Assembly: GCF_029504655.1 (NCBI RefSeq)
Contig: NZ_JAQFIL010000001.1
Span: 3,353,001-3,417,000 of the forward strand
DNA length: 64,000 nt
Origin: Catalinimonas alkaloidigena
GTDB lineage: Bacteria; Bacteroidota; Bacteroidia; Cytophagales; Cyclobacteriaceae
Reading direction: 5' to 3'
Below, piece after piece: positions 35,228 through 46,778 of the stretch. The notes under the pieces were generated by a model, which was given only the letters and a program-made list of their open reading frames with translations, had not been told where the DNA came from and made no database searches. Positions within the stretch are counted from its first letter, which is position 1. Each line of letters opens with the position of its first letter. Both the position numbers and the translations under genes were made by a program.

Positions 35228-36446
35228 AGGCAAGTAGTCTTTTCCATACCAGCAGACAGGCGCCGATCACCCCAGCCTGCTCCCCCAGCCTGGACATTTT
35301 CAATTCAGTAGCATTATTGAGCATGCTCAGCGAATATTTGTTCATGGCACTCCTGATGGGCAGTCTTATATAATCCTCAGTTTCAGCCAGACTCCCCCCC
35401 AGTATCACCAGTTCAGGATTGAATATATTGATTAGGAGGGCTATCCCTTTTCCCAGGTGCTCTCCTATTGTACCCAGCAGTTCAATGGCCAGCACATCAT
35501 CGTGGTTGGCGGCATCTATGATGTGCTGCAGTTGTACTTCATTGGGAAGAATATTTTTGCGGGTAATGATGGAAGTAGATCCTTCGGTGAGCCGCTCCCT
35601 GAACATGCGGATCAGGGCAGAGCCTGATGCCTCAGTTTCCAGGCAACCTTTTTTGCCGCAATGGCAAATGATTTCGTTGTCAAAAAGAGGAATATGGCCA
35701 ATCTCTCCGGAAAAACCTGACTTACCATAATACAACTCACCGTTAATCAAAATACCCATCCCTATGCCATAGTCAAGGTTCAGGAACAATACATCTTTCT
35801 CACCTTTCACATTACCTACACAAAATTCGCCATAGGCCATGGCCCGGGAGTCATTTTCTATAAACACACGTATGCCTACTTTCGCTTCTATGATACGGCT
35901 TAGGGGTTCTTCATTAAAGTAAAAAAAACTGTAGCTATATCCGGTAGCATAGTTGATACGTCCTGTGAGGTTCACTCCTACCCCCAGGATCTTGTCTTTG
36001 GGCACTGAAAGCTCACTGATAAACCGGTTGATGATCTGGCAAAGGCTTTCCAACGACTCCTGATTGTTTTTGAGCTGATAGGGCATGCCTGTTTCAACCT
36101 TGATCAGGTTTTTCTGTAAATCAGATACTCCGATATTGATATGGTTGTGTTTAACGTCTACGCCAATAAAAAAAGCTGAGTTTGGTACCAGACCATACAG
36201 ATTGGGCTTACGTCCGCCAGTAGATTCTACTTTGCCATAATCCTGCACCAGTCCATCCTGTATCAGATCATTGATCAGCGTGGTAACTTTAGGAATGCTT
36301 AAATTGAGTTCTTTGCAGAGGTCAGAAATGGTAGCGTTGCCCACATTAGAAAAGTATCCCAGCACTATCTTCTTTAGATTCACATTTTTGTAGGCTACTC
36401 CGCTAACATTATCACTATTCAGTTCTTCCAGAAAAGGTTTATCCAT
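35226..36446 (-). CDS. ROK-family transcriptional regulator (NagC/XylR-like)
   Basis: A 406-residue protein. An N-terminal winged helix-turn-helix spans about residues 22-85 (GNATISDLCKELNLSIPKVTTLINDLIQDGLV), followed by a ROK sugar-kinase-like domain with the phosphate motif DVKHNHINIGVSD, the sugar-binding EN in FIENDSRAMAYGE, GYGIGMGILINGELYYGKSG and the zinc site GHIPLFDNEIICHCGKKGC (His and three Cys). Such proteins are repressors that release DNA on binding a sugar or sugar phosphate. The gene converges on the SusCD/epimerase locus, so that locus is the likely target. Inverted repeats 250-300 bp upstream of its start are candidate operators. Confidence 0.9.
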   Translation of the reverse strand: MDKPFLEELNSDNVSGVAYKNVNLKKIVLGYFSNVGNATISDLCKELNLSIPKVTTLINDLIQDGLVQDYGKVESTGGRKPNLYGLVPNSAFFIGVDVKHNHINIGVSDLQKNLIKVETGMPYQLKNNQESLESLCQIINRFISELSVPKDKILGVGVNLTGRINYATGYSYSFFYFNEEPLSRIIEAKVGIRVFIENDSRAMAYGEFCVGNVKGEKDVLFLNLDYGIGMGILINGELYYGKSGFSGEIGHIPLFDNEIICHCGKKGCLETEASGSALIRMFRERLTEGSTSIITRKNILPNEVQLQHIIDAANHDDVLAIELLGTIGEHLGKGIALLINIFNPELVILGGSLAETEDYIRLPIRSAMNKYSLSMLNNATELKMSRLGEQAGVIGACLLVWKRLLA

Positions 36447-36803
36447 AGAGGGTTTTCATTTCACTTTGCCCCTAAATATAAGCGATTTATCAGCAAATGG
36501 GCAGATGTTTTGTAAGTATCCATGATTAAGGCAGCAACTTCAGAGTGATGAACTGCATTGCCTGTCAGGGGTCGCCCATGCCATCGCTGAACTTTTGATG
36601 ACTGTCTGAAGTGGGAAGGTAGACCGCTATATTTCTTATGAGAACATAGCACACATATTACTTTTGAAGCTGCCTTCAGCTAACAAATGGTGGTTTAGAA
36701 TTCTAAACAATTCCCTGTGATTTTCAGAAATACACAGTATCCCGAATCACAGGAAAAAACTTAACCATTCCATGCATCTGTTGTTATTATGGAAAACTGA
36801 ACT
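36447..36803. promoter_or_regulatory. Divergent regulatory region with two inverted repeats
   Basis: This 357-bp gap lies between the minus-strand ROK regulator gene and a plus-strand hydrolase gene. It contains a perfect 16-bp palindrome, GTTTAGAATTCTAAAC at 36693-36708. A second 9-bp inverted repeat, CCTGTGATT at 36714-36722 and AATCACAGG at 36745-36753, follows closely. The first has the form expected of a dimeric repressor site; the second may be a hairpin or a split operator. No coding frame was accepted here. Confidence 0.55.
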
Positions 36804-37799
36804 ATGATACGTAAATTACTTTTTCTTCTATTATTCTTTTTACCTTTTTTATCTCTTCATGCACAGGATGTAAAACCTCTGGGCATTGCCCTGGAAAACT
36901 ATGACTATCCTTTTCCTGTGAATTATATACAATTGGAACTTCAGGATGAAAGCCTGAAAATGGCTTATATGGATGTACAAGCTGAAGAAGCCAATGGTAA
37001 GACCGTAATGCTGATGCATGGCAAAAACTTCTGCGGAGCCTACTGGAGACAAGCCGCTCAGGATTTAAGTGAAGCCGGTTTCAGGGTCATCATTCCCGAT
37101 CAGATTGGTTTTGGCAAGTCCTCCAAACCAGTAGATCTGCAGTATACTTTTCATCTGTTAGCACAAAACACCAAAAAGCTTCTGGATAGTCTGGGCATAG
37201 AAAATATTTCTGTTCTGGGTCACTCAATGGGCGGTATGGTAGCCACCCGCTTTGTGTTGATGTATCCTGAGATGGTAGATAAGTTGATTTTAGAAAACCC
37301 CATCGGATTGGAAGACTGGAAAGTAAAAGTACCTTATCATGCTGTGGATTACTGGTATGAACAGGAGCTTAAAAAGAATTACGAAAGTATCAAAAAGTAT
37401 CAGCTAGAAAGCTACTATGATGGTAAGTGGGATCCTGCATATGATCAGTGGGTGAATATTCTGGCAGGCTGGACGCTCAGCCCTATGTATCCACAGGTAG
37501 CATGGAATGCCGCTTTGACATATGACATGATATTTACTCAACCTGTCGTGTATGAATTTGAGCATGTGCAAGCGCCAACTTTATTGATAATCGGACAAAG
37601 AGACCGTACTGCTTTGGGTAAAAACTGGGTAAGTGAGGAAGTGCGTGAAACGCTGGGCGATTATCCTGCGCTGGGAAAGGCAACCGCAGAAAAAATACCA
37701 GATGCCGAGTTGGTAGAATTGGATAATGTCGGTCACCTTCCCCACATTGAAGCCTATGAAAGGTTCATAGCACCTCTCCTATCATTTCTCAAGGATTAA
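36804..37799 (+). CDS. Secreted alpha/beta hydrolase
   Basis: A 331-residue protein with a signal peptide (about residues 1-20, ending LSLHAQ). The hydrolase core shows the oxyanion loop VMLMHGKNFCG, the D in IIPDQIGFGKSSKP, the nucleophile elbow SVLGHSMGGMVA (Ser in GHSMGG), an acid in IGQRDRTALG and the catalytic His in LDNVGHLPHIE. This matches the general Abhydrolase_1 group, which contains esterases, haloalkane dehalogenases and epoxide hydrolases. The substrate is unknown. The stop codon directly abuts the stop codon of the convergent metallopeptidase gene, with no bases between. Confidence 0.85.
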   Translation: MIRKLLFLLLFFLPFLSLHAQDVKPLGIALENYDYPFPVNYIQLELQDESLKMAYMDVQAEEANGKTVMLMHGKNFCGAYWRQAAQDLSEAGFRVIIPDQIGFGKSSKPVDLQYTFHLLAQNTKKLLDSLGIENISVLGHSMGGMVATRFVLMYPEMVDKLILENPIGLEDWKVKVPYHAVDYWYEQELKKNYESIKKYQLESYYDGKWDPAYDQWVNILAGWTLSPMYPQVAWNAALTYDMIFTQPVVYEFEHVQAPTLLIIGQRDRTALGKNWVSEEVRETLGDYPALGKATAEKIPDAELVELDNVGHLPHIEAYERFIAPLLSFLKD

Positions 37800-38642
37800 C
37801 TAAAGATTTGGAGCATTAAAAGTATCTCCCTGTGAGATGTCACCTGTTTCGTAGCCTTTTTTAAACCAGCGCATACGTTGTGCTGAAGTACCATGTGTAA
37901 ATGCGTCGGGAACGACATGGCCCTGAGACTGCTTCTGGAGCCTGTCATCACCAATGGCGTTGGCAGCACGCAAGGCTTCTTCTATATCACCCTGCTCCAG
38001 AATATCATACATCTGATCGGCATGATGCGCCCATAGACCAGCAAAAAAGTCTGCCTGCAATTCCAGCCGAACAGAAAGTCTGTTGTATTCCGCTTCACCT
38101 AGCTGTCCACGCTGAGCCTGCACTTCTTTACTGATACCCAATAAGTTCTGAACATGATGCCCAACTTCATGAGCCACTACGTAAGCCATAGCAAAATCCC
38201 CCCCTGCTCCCAGCCTTTGACTAAGTGTTTTTTGAAAACTTAAATCTATATACACCTGCTGGTCTGCCGGACAATAAAATGGTCCGGTGGCTGCCTGAGC
38301 ATAGCCACAGGCTGACTGGTCTGAGCCTGAGAAAAGCACCAGAGTAGGTTCCTGATACTGCCTTCCCTGTTGTTGGAAAACCTTGCTCCACACGTCTTCG
38401 GTATCAGCTAATACGACCGTAACAAACTCAGCCAAGGCGTCTTCTTCAGCACCAGTGGATTGGGTAGTGGTAGTAGTCTGCTGAGTAGCTACATTAAGTA
38501 AATCTGATGGGTCACCACCAAATAACATGACCAATACGATAAGTACCACAGTTCCCAAACCTCCACCAACAGCTATAGATTTACCCCGACCACCACGTCT
38601 GTCATCAACGTTAGTGCTCTGTCTTCTGCCTTTCCAGCGCAT
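37800..38642 (-). CDS. Neutral zinc metallopeptidase, YpfJ family
   Basis: The frame is open from 38708, but the ATG at 38642 gives the family's usual start, [18 protein letters not shown], and a 280-residue protein; the upstream 22 codons are unlikely to be used. One membrane helix follows (about residues 27-43, [14 protein letters not shown]). The catalytic zinc motif is HEVGHHVQN, preceded by AMAYVVAHE, with the downstream [13 protein letters not shown] segment. This is the PF04228 'putative neutral zinc metallopeptidase' family found widely in bacteria; its physiological substrates are unknown. It converges with the upstream hydrolase gene with a zero-base gap. Confidence 0.88.
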   Translation of the reverse strand: MRWKGRRQSTNVDDRRGGRGKSIAVGGGLGTVVLIVLVMLFGGDPSDLLNVATQQTTTTTQSTGAEEDALAEFVTVVLADTEDVWSKVFQQQGRQYQEPTLVLFSGSDQSACGYAQAATGPFYCPADQQVYIDLSFQKTLSQRLGAGGDFAMAYVVAHEVGHHVQNLLGISKEVQAQRGQLGEAEYNRLSVRLELQADFFAGLWAHHADQMYDILEQGDIEEALRAANAIGDDRLQKQSQGHVVPDAFTHGTSAQRMRWFKKGYETGDISQGDTFNAPNL

Positions 38643-38762
38643 AATTTTCAGTTTAGATTGATTATGAAAGATAACCAATTCTGAAGCAATTGTTCTAGGC
38701 ATTTTCAAGATTGCTCCACAAAAAATTCAACACCATACAGCTAGTGATTCCAAAGGCTCAAT

Positions 38763-39638
38763 TTATTGGAAAAGTGGATCGGGCCGAAAACTGGCAGCAC
38801 CTTTCAGGTAGCCCAAAGACTGAAGAAATAAATCTGTTTTGTATAGTGTATCCATAAAATATTTTCCCTCTTCTCGGTTCAGGTTAAAAAACCCGTGACT
38901 AGCTGCTTCATATTGAAATATTTGTAGGGGGACCAAGAGTGCGTCAAACTTTGCTGATAAAGAATAAATATTGCTTATGGGTACGGTAGTATCATCTTTC
39001 CCGTGAAAAATTTGAGTAGGAGGCATATTATTCTGCATCCTATGATAGGGAGATAAGTTAAGTGTATCTTTTCCTACTGCTTTAGCACCAAATCCTGCTG
39101 AAGTCGTGTTAACGACCGGGTTGAAAAGCAAGAGCGCATCCGGCATTGGACTTATGCTGGTATTGTCTTGCGGATCATCAAAATCTTCTAATGTTGCCGT
39201 ACTCAAAGCCAGATGTCCCCCGGCTGATCCTCCTCCGGCAGCCAGTCTGCTGGTGTCTATTCCCAACTCATCAGCATGCATTTTTACATACCGCATAGCA
39301 GAGCGTGCATCCATTACAGCCTCCTGGGGTGTGGTTGCATGCACATTCCGAATACGGTAATCCGGCGTAATTGCTATTATTCCTCTGGAAGCCAGATATT
39401 TGCTTTGGGGAGCGAAATGCGTACGGCTCCCGCCAACCCATCCTCCGCCGAAGAAAAATACGACAGCAGGCAATTTGTGATCTGATTTATCCTCAGGATA
39501 GTAAATATCCATAGAGAGTTCAGCCTGAGGAGTTGTCTTATATATTACATTTTTGATGCGGTAGTGGGTGGTGTCAAGTGCTTGGGCGTGAGTTTGAAAA
39601 CTCATCATTAGTACTACTAGTGAAAGGATTATTCGCAT
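38763..39638 (-). CDS. Secreted alpha/beta hydrolase, BD-FAE/esterase type
   Basis: The frame is open to 39782, but the ATG at 39638 gives a clean signal peptide (MRIILSLVVLMMSFQTHAQ); the ATG at 39659 would add seven residues. The mature protein has the HGG-like oxyanion loop VVFFFGGGWVGGS, the nucleophile elbow AAGGGSAGGHLAL, an acid in FHGKDDTTVP and the catalytic His in ASHGFFN. This is the alpha/beta hydrolase-3 or BD-FAE-like esterase group, often acting on acetylated or feruloylated sugars. A TTPQEAVMDARSAMRYV segment before the nucleophile is typical of that group. Stand-alone gene; no operon partner is evident. Confidence 0.82.
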   Translation of the reverse strand: MRIILSLVVLMMSFQTHAQALDTTHYRIKNVIYKTTPQAELSMDIYYPEDKSDHKLPAVVFFFGGGWVGGSRTHFAPQSKYLASRGIIAITPDYRIRNVHATTPQEAVMDARSAMRYVKMHADELGIDTSRLAAGGGSAGGHLALSTATLEDFDDPQDNTSISPMPDALLLFNPVVNTTSAGFGAKAVGKDTLNLSPYHRMQNNMPPTQIFHGKDDTTVPISNIYSLSAKFDALLVPLQIFQYEAASHGFFNLNREEGKYFMDTLYKTDLFLQSLGYLKGAASFRPDPLFQ

Positions 39639-39835
39639 AGCCAGATTATTGAAACTCATCCTAAATAAGGTTAAAAATTTTACTATTTCCCAATTTGAGG
39701 CTAACTTACCGCAGTATATGAAATTCAGTGATTTCATAATAAAAATGTACATTAGATAGTACTTTTTCTTATTAATGATCACGATTTTTTAGATTAGTTT
39801 TTCATTTTCTCAAATTACTAAAAACCTTCACAAGC

Positions 39836-42106
39836 ATGGCTTTTGACATTGACATGATCAAAGACGTGTACGCCCGTATGGGTGACCGTATTGATAAAGC
39901 ACGTAAAATTGTAGGTCGTCCCCTGACCTTCACTGAAAAAATATTGTACGCCCACTTATACAAAGGCGATCCAACTGAAGCTTATGGCAGAGGCAAAGAC
40001 TATGTTGACTTTCAGCCCGACCGGGTGGCTATGCAGGATGCTACAGCGCAAATGGCACTGCTTCAGTTTATGCAGGCGGGAAAAGATAAAGCCGCTGTTC
40101 CTTCTACCGTTCACTGCGATCACCTCATCCAAGCCAAAGTAGGCGCAATGCAGGACCTTAAAACAGCGGTAGAAACCAATAAGGAAGTATACGATTTCCT
40201 TTCTTCAGTTTCCAACAAATATGGAATCGGATTCTGGAAGCCGGGCGCAGGCATTATCCACCAGGTAGTACTAGAAAATTATGCTTTTCCCGGAGGTATG
40301 ATGATTGGTACCGACTCTCATACGCCTAATGCCGGTGGTCTGGGAATGATCGCCATAGGTGTAGGTGGTGCTGATGCTGTAGACGTAATGGCGGGTATGC
40401 CCTGGGAGCTTAAATTCCCTAAACTGATCGGCGTAAAGCTTACCGGGAAAATGAGTGGCTGGACTTCCGCCAAGGATGTGATCCTGAAAGTTGCCGGCAT
40501 CCTGACGGTTAAAGGTGGAACCGGAGCCATTGTGGAATATTTTGGTGATGGCGCTGATGGACTGTCTTGTACCGGTAAAGGAACAATCTGTAATATGGGG
40601 GCTGAGATTGGCGCGACCACTTCACTTTTCCATTACAGTAGCAAGATGAAAGAGTATCTGGAAGCTACTGACCGTGCTGATATCGCTGCTGAGGTAGAAA
40701 AAGTTGCTGACCATCTTCGTGCCGATCCCGAGGTATTTGAAGCTCCTGAAAAATATTATGATCAGGTAATTGAAATTGATCTGAACGAGCTTGAACCTCA
40801 CGTAAATGGTCCTTTCACGCCTGATTTGGCGTGGCCGATTTCTAAACTGGCTGAAGCTGTGAAAAAGCATGAATGGCCTGAAGAAATTGAAGTAGGCCTG
40901 ATCGGTTCCTGTACAAACTCTTCCTATGAAGACTTGACCAGAGCAGCTTCTATCGCCCAGCAGGCAATTGACAAAAATATTAAAGCCAAGTCAGAATACA
41001 CCATAACGCCTGGTTCTGAAATGGTCCGCTTTACCGCCGACAGGGATGGCTTGTTAAATACTTTTGATCAGATGGGGGGCGTGGTACTCGCCAATGCCTG
41101 TGGTCCATGTATAGGACAGTGGGCTCGTCATTCAGATGATCCTGACAAGAAAAACACCATTGTTACCTCTTTTAACAGAAACTTCGCCAAGCGTAATGAT
41201 GGTAACCCGAATACCCATTCATTTGTAGCTTCTCCTGAGTTGACAACGGCTTTAGCCCTTGCGGGTAGTTTGTCTTTCAATCCTTTAAAAGACACGCTTA
41301 AAAATGAAGCCGGTGAAGATGTTATGCTGGATGAACCTAAAGGGATTGAATTGCCTACCAAGGGATTTGCGGTTGAGGATGCCGGTTATCAGGAGCCTGC
41401 TAAAGATGGTAGCGGTTTGGAGGTTGTCGTAAAACCTGACTCAGACCGTCTTCAAATACTGACTCCTTTTGAGCCCTGGGAAGGTAATAACATTACGGGA
41501 ATGAAGCTCCTGCTGAAAGCTTTTGGTAAATGTACTACCGACCATATTTCAATGGCAGGCCCGTGGTTGCGATATCGTGGTCATCTGGATAACATTTCCA
41601 ATAACTGCTTTATTGGTGCGATCAATGCATATAACAAAGAAGCCAATAAAGTAAAAAGTCAAATCACGGGTGAATATGATGAGGTACCAGCTACTGCCAG
41701 AGGGTACAAGGCCAAAGGTATACCAACCATAGTTGTAGGTGACGATAATTACGGAGAAGGTTCTTCACGTGAGCATGCAGCGATGGAACCTCGTCACCTG
41801 GGTGTAAAAGTGGTACTGGTAAAATCATTTGCCCGTATCCATGAGACCAACCTTAAGAAACAGGGCATGCTGGCTCTGACTTTTGATAATCCGGCCGATT
41901 ATGATAAGATACAGGAAGATGATACTATTGAGACTGTTGATCTTGATCAGTTCGCTCCTGACAAACAGGTAACCCTTAAGCTGATACATTCGGATGGTTC
42001 TGAAGACCTGATCAAAACGAACCACACTTACAATGAAAATCAGATAGAGTGGTTCAAATCCGGCTCCGCCCTGAACCTGATCAGAAAGCTGGAAGGTAAA
42101 TCCTAA
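39836..42106 (+). CDS. acn: Aconitate hydratase
   Basis: A 756-residue aconitase of the mitochondrial-type subfamily, isomerising citrate to isocitrate in the TCA cycle. The 4Fe-4S ligands are in [13 protein letters not shown] and [10 protein letters not shown] (two Cys separated by two residues). Other conserved parts are the substrate loops [22 protein letters not shown] and the swivel-domain [18 protein letters not shown], with [15 protein letters not shown] near the end. Length and motif order are complete. The gene stands alone on the plus strand and is followed by a strong terminator. It converges with the methylmalonyl-CoA mutase genes. Confidence 0.96.
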   Translation: MAFDIDMIKDVYARMGDRIDKARKIVGRPLTFTEKILYAHLYKGDPTEAYGRGKDYVDFQPDRVAMQDATAQMALLQFMQAGKDKAAVPSTVHCDHLIQAKVGAMQDLKTAVETNKEVYDFLSSVSNKYGIGFWKPGAGIIHQVVLENYAFPGGMMIGTDSHTPNAGGLGMIAIGVGGADAVDVMAGMPWELKFPKLIGVKLTGKMSGWTSAKDVILKVAGILTVKGGTGAIVEYFGDGADGLSCTGKGTICNMGAEIGATTSLFHYSSKMKEYLEATDRADIAAEVEKVADHLRADPEVFEAPEKYYDQVIEIDLNELEPHVNGPFTPDLAWPISKLAEAVKKHEWPEEIEVGLIGSCTNSSYEDLTRAASIAQQAIDKNIKAKSEYTITPGSEMVRFTADRDGLLNTFDQMGGVVLANACGPCIGQWARHSDDPDKKNTIVTSFNRNFAKRNDGNPNTHSFVASPELTTALALAGSLSFNPLKDTLKNEAGEDVMLDEPKGIELPTKGFAVEDAGYQEPAKDGSGLEVVVKPDSDRLQILTPFEPWEGNNITGMKLLLKAFGKCTTDHISMAGPWLRYRGHLDNISNNCFIGAINAYNKEANKVKSQITGEYDEVPATARGYKAKGIPTIVVGDDNYGEGSSREHAAMEPRHLGVKVVLVKSFARIHETNLKKQGMLALTFDNPADYDKIQEDDTIETVDLDQFAPDKQVTLKLIHSDGSEDLIKTNHTYNENQIEWFKSGSALNLIRKLEGKS

Positions 42107-42127
42107 ATAGCAAACTGTATGATATGA

Positions 42128-42159
42128 AACTCCACTCAGCAATGGGTGGAGTTTTTTTT
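42128..42159 (+). terminator. Intrinsic terminator after aconitase
   Basis: A perfect 8-bp stem, AACTCCAC at 42128-42135 and GTGGAGTT at 42146-42153, with a 10-base loop and an eight-T run ending at 42159. It starts 21 bases after the aconitase stop. Confidence 0.9.
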
Positions 42160-42215
42160 GCTTCAACATGGTATTCGGGGCATATTCTGCACAATTAATG
42201 CTACAACGCCCAATC

Positions 42216-44354
42216 TTAAGACTTGTTCAAAGCCCTCAAAATTTCCTGAGCTGCTTTGGCGATCACAGTGCCCGGACCAAATATTTTCAACACGCCTGCA
42301 TCATACAAAAATTCATAGTCGTTGGGTGGGATCACACCTCCGGCAATGATTTCAATATCCTCTCTACCAATCTTTTTTAACTCTTCTATCAGCTCTGGAA
42401 TTAAAGTTTTGTGCCCACCTGCTAAGCTGGAAATACCGATCAAATGCACATCATTTTCAGCCGCTTGCCTGGCTACTTCCTCCGGAGTCTGAAATAATGG
42501 GCCTATATCTACATCAAAACCTAGGTCTGCAAAACTTGTAGCGATTACTTTAGCCCCCCTGTCATGTCCATCCTGTCCCATTTTTGCGACCATAATTCTG
42601 GGGCGACGCCCTTCTTCTTTAGCAAAGGCATCGGATAGTTTTCTAGCTTCTGAGAAATCCTGATTATTTGACACAGCTTTAGCGTATACTCCTGAAATGG
42701 TATTAATTGTTGCCTGGTAACGGCCAAAAGCCTTTTCCATGGCATCTGAAATCTCTCCTAAGGTAGCTCTTTTTCTGGCTGCTTCCACAGCCAGCGAAAG
42801 CAGATTACCTTCTTTGGTTTCTGCACATTTAGTTAAATCAGCAAGAGCCTGTTCAACATCCTTAGTATTCCTCCTGGTTCTGACTTCTTTCAAGCTCGCC
42901 ACTTGTGCGGCTTTCACCCGGGTATTGTCTACCTCTCTCAGTTCAAAAGATTGATCTTCACCATGAGCATTTTCTATCCTGAAAAGATTCACACCTACAA
43001 TGGATTCCTGTCCAGAATCAATATAAGCTTGTTTGCGTGCAGCCGCTTCCTCTATGCGCATCTTAGGCACGCCCTGCTCAATAGCCCTGGCCATTCCCCC
43101 CAACTCTTCCACTTCATGAATCAAGGTAAGTGCCCTTCGGCACAACGCATCAGTGAGATATTCTACATAGTAAGAACCTCCCCAGGGGTCTACGATATGG
43201 GTAATATCAATTTCTTCCTGTAAGAACAATTGCGTATTACGGGCAATGCGAGCAGAAAACTCTGTCGGTAAGGCGATGGCTTCGTCCAGTGAATTGGTAT
43301 GTAAAGATTGGGTCCCCCCAAAAACTGCAGCCATCGCTTCTATGCAAGTTCTTGTTACATTGTTAAAAGGATCTTGCTCGGTAAGGCTATAGCCCGAAGT
43401 CTGACTATGGGCACGCAGAGCAAGAGATTTTGGGTTTTTAGGGTTAAATCCCTGCATGAGTTTAGCCCAAAGCAAGCGCCCGGCACGTAGCTTGGCGATT
43501 TCCATAAAATGATGCATACCAATACCCCAGAAGAAAGATAAACGGGGTGCAAATTCATCAACTTTCAAACCTGCATTCAGACCAGCTCTTACATATTCCA
43601 GGCCATCGGCCAGGGTATATGCGAGTTCGAGGTCGGCGGGAGCCCCGGCTTCATGCATATGATAACCGCTGATACTTATAGAATTGAATCGAGGCATATT
43701 CTGAGCAGTATAACTAAATAAATCAGCAATGATATGTAAGGAAGGCGCAGGTGGATAGATGTACGTATTACGCACCATAAATTCCTTCAGTATATCATTC
43801 TGGATTGTACCACTCAGCTGTTCTGTCTTTACCCCCTCTTCTTCGGCAGCTACAATAAAAAAAGCCATGACAGGAATTACTGCGCCATTCATCGTCATGG
43901 ATACAGACATTTTATCTAAAGGAATCTGATCAAAGAGAACCTTCATATCTTCTACTGTATCAATAGCTACACCTGCCTTTCCTACATCACCCGCTACTCT
44001 GGGATGATCAGAATCGTACCCTCTATGCGTAGCCAGGTCAAAAGCTACGGATAAGCCTTTTTGTCCCGCAGCCAGGTTTTTACGATAAAACATATTGGAT
44101 TCTTCAGCAGTAGAAAAACCCGCGTACTGCCTTATTGTCCAGGGACGAGAAGCATACATACTGGCATAAGGTCCACGTAGATAAGGTGGTAATCCTGCGA
44201 CGAACTCCGTATGCTCTGCTTTTTTGATATCTCCCTTATTGTGTAATGAGAATATATCTATCTTCTCAGGTGAACTCCACCTTTTTTCACGTCTACTGAA
44301 ATCAGGAGATGAAGTCTGCTTTGAAAACTTATGTTTGAAAAAATCTGGTTTCAT
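42216..44354 (-). CDS. mutB: Methylmalonyl-CoA mutase, large (catalytic) subunit
   Basis: A 712-residue B12-dependent mutase that interconverts methylmalonyl-CoA and succinyl-CoA. The catalytic TIM barrel carries the family segments [40 protein letters not shown], and the substrate-site region [12 protein letters not shown]. The C-terminal cobalamin domain has the DxHxxG motif at D595-H597-G600 ([11 protein letters not shown]) and the GG-type loop in [10 protein letters not shown]. The small subunit gene lies one base upstream, so translation of the two is probably coupled. The enzyme needs adenosylcobalamin; no B12 genes are seen in this window. Confidence 0.96.
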   Translation of the reverse strand: MKPDFFKHKFSKQTSSPDFSRREKRWSSPEKIDIFSLHNKGDIKKAEHTEFVAGLPPYLRGPYASMYASRPWTIRQYAGFSTAEESNMFYRKNLAAGQKGLSVAFDLATHRGYDSDHPRVAGDVGKAGVAIDTVEDMKVLFDQIPLDKMSVSMTMNGAVIPVMAFFIVAAEEEGVKTEQLSGTIQNDILKEFMVRNTYIYPPAPSLHIIADLFSYTAQNMPRFNSISISGYHMHEAGAPADLELAYTLADGLEYVRAGLNAGLKVDEFAPRLSFFWGIGMHHFMEIAKLRAGRLLWAKLMQGFNPKNPKSLALRAHSQTSGYSLTEQDPFNNVTRTCIEAMAAVFGGTQSLHTNSLDEAIALPTEFSARIARNTQLFLQEEIDITHIVDPWGGSYYVEYLTDALCRRALTLIHEVEELGGMARAIEQGVPKMRIEEAAARKQAYIDSGQESIVGVNLFRIENAHGEDQSFELREVDNTRVKAAQVASLKEVRTRRNTKDVEQALADLTKCAETKEGNLLSLAVEAARKRATLGEISDAMEKAFGRYQATINTISGVYAKAVSNNQDFSEARKLSDAFAKEEGRRPRIMVAKMGQDGHDRGAKVIATSFADLGFDVDIGPLFQTPEEVARQAAENDVHLIGISSLAGGHKTLIPELIEELKKIGREDIEIIAGGVIPPNDYEFLYDAGVLKIFGPGTVIAKAAQEILRALNKS

Positions 44355-44355
44355 T

Positions 44356-46176
44356 CTATAAAAATTTAATGCGCTTTAAAAAATTTTCTGCAAGCTCAGG
44401 CACATGTATTCCTTTATAAATGAACCCAAAAACTCCATACTCCTGGCGCCTTTTGGCTATCATCTCCGGTAAGCCTGCCAACAAGAAAGGCAGAGAATAA
44501 TGCTTTGTGATCTGGAACAATTTTTCTGCAGTAAGAGAAGCATACGTAGTATCATCACTCACCAAAACTATCGCATCAAATTTTTTCAGCATATTTAGAG
44601 GATGCTCCATACTAAGCAATGTGCCCGAAAGTTCCTCAGAATTTATTCCTATTGCATGTAAAAAATCCTGAACAAAAGAACCTCTTACATTAATGGTAGC
44701 AGCGTTTGCCTTTTCATCTATGGACAATACACCAACCTTAGGTCTGGATTTGCCCTCAGCTACCTTCTTATCTACCTGAAATCTGATATTTTCAATGACA
44801 GCCGGTAAATTTATGTTTTCAATTACCTGATCAGTATTCATTGTCTGAGGGGGAAACTGGGCAGTTGATTTGCTACCCTTCATACTGAGATCAGCATAAC
44901 GGTTAGAGCCTACGAAAATTTTTCTTTGTTCACTGACTTCCTGTCTTAGTTTAGCGGCATTTTTCCCGATATCATTTTGAAATTTACCTTTTTCAAAAGC
45001 GGCCATAAACCCACCTTCCTGTTCAATTTCCAAAAAATACTGCCAGGCTTTCTCAGCGATCTGTCTACTCAACTCATCCAACGCATAAGAACCATCTACG
45101 GGGTTTTGAACGAGCTCCATATGAGCTTCATGCTTTAGGATATGTGAGACATTTCTGGCTATACGCCGGGAGAAAGAATCTTCGGAAGAATTTTGCAGAT
45201 CGTGTGGCTTGATAGCAACCTGATTACATCCTCCTAAAACAGCGGCCATGGCTTCAGATGTATTCCTCAGCATATTCGCGTAAATATCATAAGAAGATTT
45301 ATTATAAGTTGATGAGAGGGCACGTAATGAAATCTTTTCCTGTAAGTCAAGCCCATAACATTTGGCCAGCTGATGCAAAAGATAACGAGTAGCTCTGTAC
45401 CTGGCTATATCTACCAGATATGCTGAGCGAGTACCTAATGTCACTTCAAGATTACTAAAAAGTTGTTGCGCAGAATGCCCCTGGTCGGTGAGCTGATCAA
45501 TATACTCGGCTACCAAATTGCATGTCAGAGCAACCTCTTGTATCACCGTTGCTCCGCAGTTTGAAAAGTGCCATGCATTAACACCTAATTTTTTTACCCC
45601 CGGTAAATTTCGCTTCAACAAGGCAGATAACTGCTCAATTCCTCGCTCCGTTTTCACCTTTTGAGTATAGTAGTTTTCTATTGCGTTCAGATATATGCTT
45701 CCTCGCATATTCTCAGGAAAGTACAATTTTTCTAATGCGCTATTTGATAAAAATCCCCAACAAATAGTTACACCATCAAGGAGAATATTTTCCAATAAAA
45801 TGGAAGAATTTAAGTCTGATGACCAAGAGCTACAATCAAAATAAATAGACTCAGCACCTTGCTCAAGCATTTGCAATGCGAACTGATTAGCTTGTAGTAT
45901 AGTCAACTGATCGTTCAGGAAAATGACTTCCTGAAATTCCCATGGCTTTGGGGTGTAAGCTTTGTGATGAATTTCAAATAAATCAAGATTATTTGCTTGA
46001 TTAACTTCATCAGTATAGAAAGGATACATCTTGATTCCTTCTGCACTTTTCCCTTGCATAAGTTTATCAAAATCCTTACCTGTTAAATCAGTAGATGCCT
46101 GCTTGATCCATGAATCTTTATTTGCTTTTGCAAATGAAGTAAAAAGAGGGGAATCGTTATGGTAAAGTGATGACAT
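44356..46176 (-). CDS. mutA: Methylmalonyl-CoA mutase, small subunit
   Basis: A 606-residue homologue of the catalytic subunit without the B12-binding histidine, as is usual for the alpha-type partner: in its C-terminal domain the DxHxxG motif is absent, where the catalytic chain has GQDGHDRG. Recognisable parts are [36 protein letters not shown], and [23 protein letters not shown]. It forms the heterodimer with the large subunit, whose start codon follows one base after this stop. Divergence from the large subunit is strong, as expected. The upstream 600 bp is AT-rich non-coding DNA shared with dnaA. Confidence 0.93.
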   Translation of the reverse strand: MSSLYHNDSPLFTSFAKANKDSWIKQASTDLTGKDFDKLMQGKSAEGIKMYPFYTDEVNQANNLDLFEIHHKAYTPKPWEFQEVIFLNDQLTILQANQFALQMLEQGAESIYFDCSSWSSDLNSSILLENILLDGVTICWGFLSNSALEKLYFPENMRGSIYLNAIENYYTQKVKTERGIEQLSALLKRNLPGVKKLGVNAWHFSNCGATVIQEVALTCNLVAEYIDQLTDQGHSAQQLFSNLEVTLGTRSAYLVDIARYRATRYLLHQLAKCYGLDLQEKISLRALSSTYNKSSYDIYANMLRNTSEAMAAVLGGCNQVAIKPHDLQNSSEDSFSRRIARNVSHILKHEAHMELVQNPVDGSYALDELSRQIAEKAWQYFLEIEQEGGFMAAFEKGKFQNDIGKNAAKLRQEVSEQRKIFVGSNRYADLSMKGSKSTAQFPPQTMNTDQVIENINLPAVIENIRFQVDKKVAEGKSRPKVGVLSIDEKANAATINVRGSFVQDFLHAIGINSEELSGTLLSMEHPLNMLKKFDAIVLVSDDTTYASLTAEKLFQITKHYSLPFLLAGLPEMIAKRRQEYGVFGFIYKGIHVPELAENFLKRIKFL

Positions 46177-46778
46177 GCAAAAAGTTAGGTAAAAAGTTAG
46201 AATAAATGAACCGAATTTAAAGATATGATAGAGTTTTATATCGCCTAAAAAACAAGTTAAAAAAGATTAAAAATCTTACATAATTAGGTCAAATTAAATA
46301 TGAAAATACTAATATTTTATGATAATTATTGAATTGAAATTAAACTAAATTGCGTAATAAATTGATTGAATATGCAACTAATTTTTTATGCATTTTTTAA
46401 TGGTATTTTGAAACAGCACGTCTACATAATTTCGTGAAAAAAATTTTAAAAAAAAATCATTCATTTGATCCTATACCTTCAATAGTAAATTGTAAATAAC
46501 TGATTTATAATGTATTATACCTATCTACTTCAAGTAAAATATCATAAAATACAATATAACTATTACAATATTACATTATATAAATTTGTTATTGGATATG
46601 GGGATTTCAATTGCATTTTAGATTAAGTTTAGTGTCAAGAAAATGAGTGTTTTTTTGTTTTCTATTTTTTTTTCATTTTTACCAACCCTCGCAAGTTAAT
46701 TCTCTAGTTAAGAACCTAATTTGTGAACATCAGTCAAACGAATTTCCGGCATAAATTTATAAATGCCACAAATTGATT
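46177..46778. promoter_or_regulatory. AT-rich divergent region between mutA and dnaA
   Basis: About 600 bases, extremely rich in A and T, with long A and T runs near 46440 and 46660. It must hold the promoters of mutA (leftward) and dnaA (rightward). TAAATTTG at 46581-46588 matches the Bacteroidota -7 element TAnnTTTG, but no TTG is well placed for a -33 element, so it is only a weak promoter candidate. I searched by eye for DnaA boxes of the TTATNCACA form on both strands and saw none, so there is no support here for calling this the replication origin. Confidence 0.5.

Noticed and set aside
46177..46778. Replication origin next to dnaA
   Set aside because: The AT-rich DNA is suggestive, but no DnaA box or repeat cluster could be found by eye, so no origin was called.
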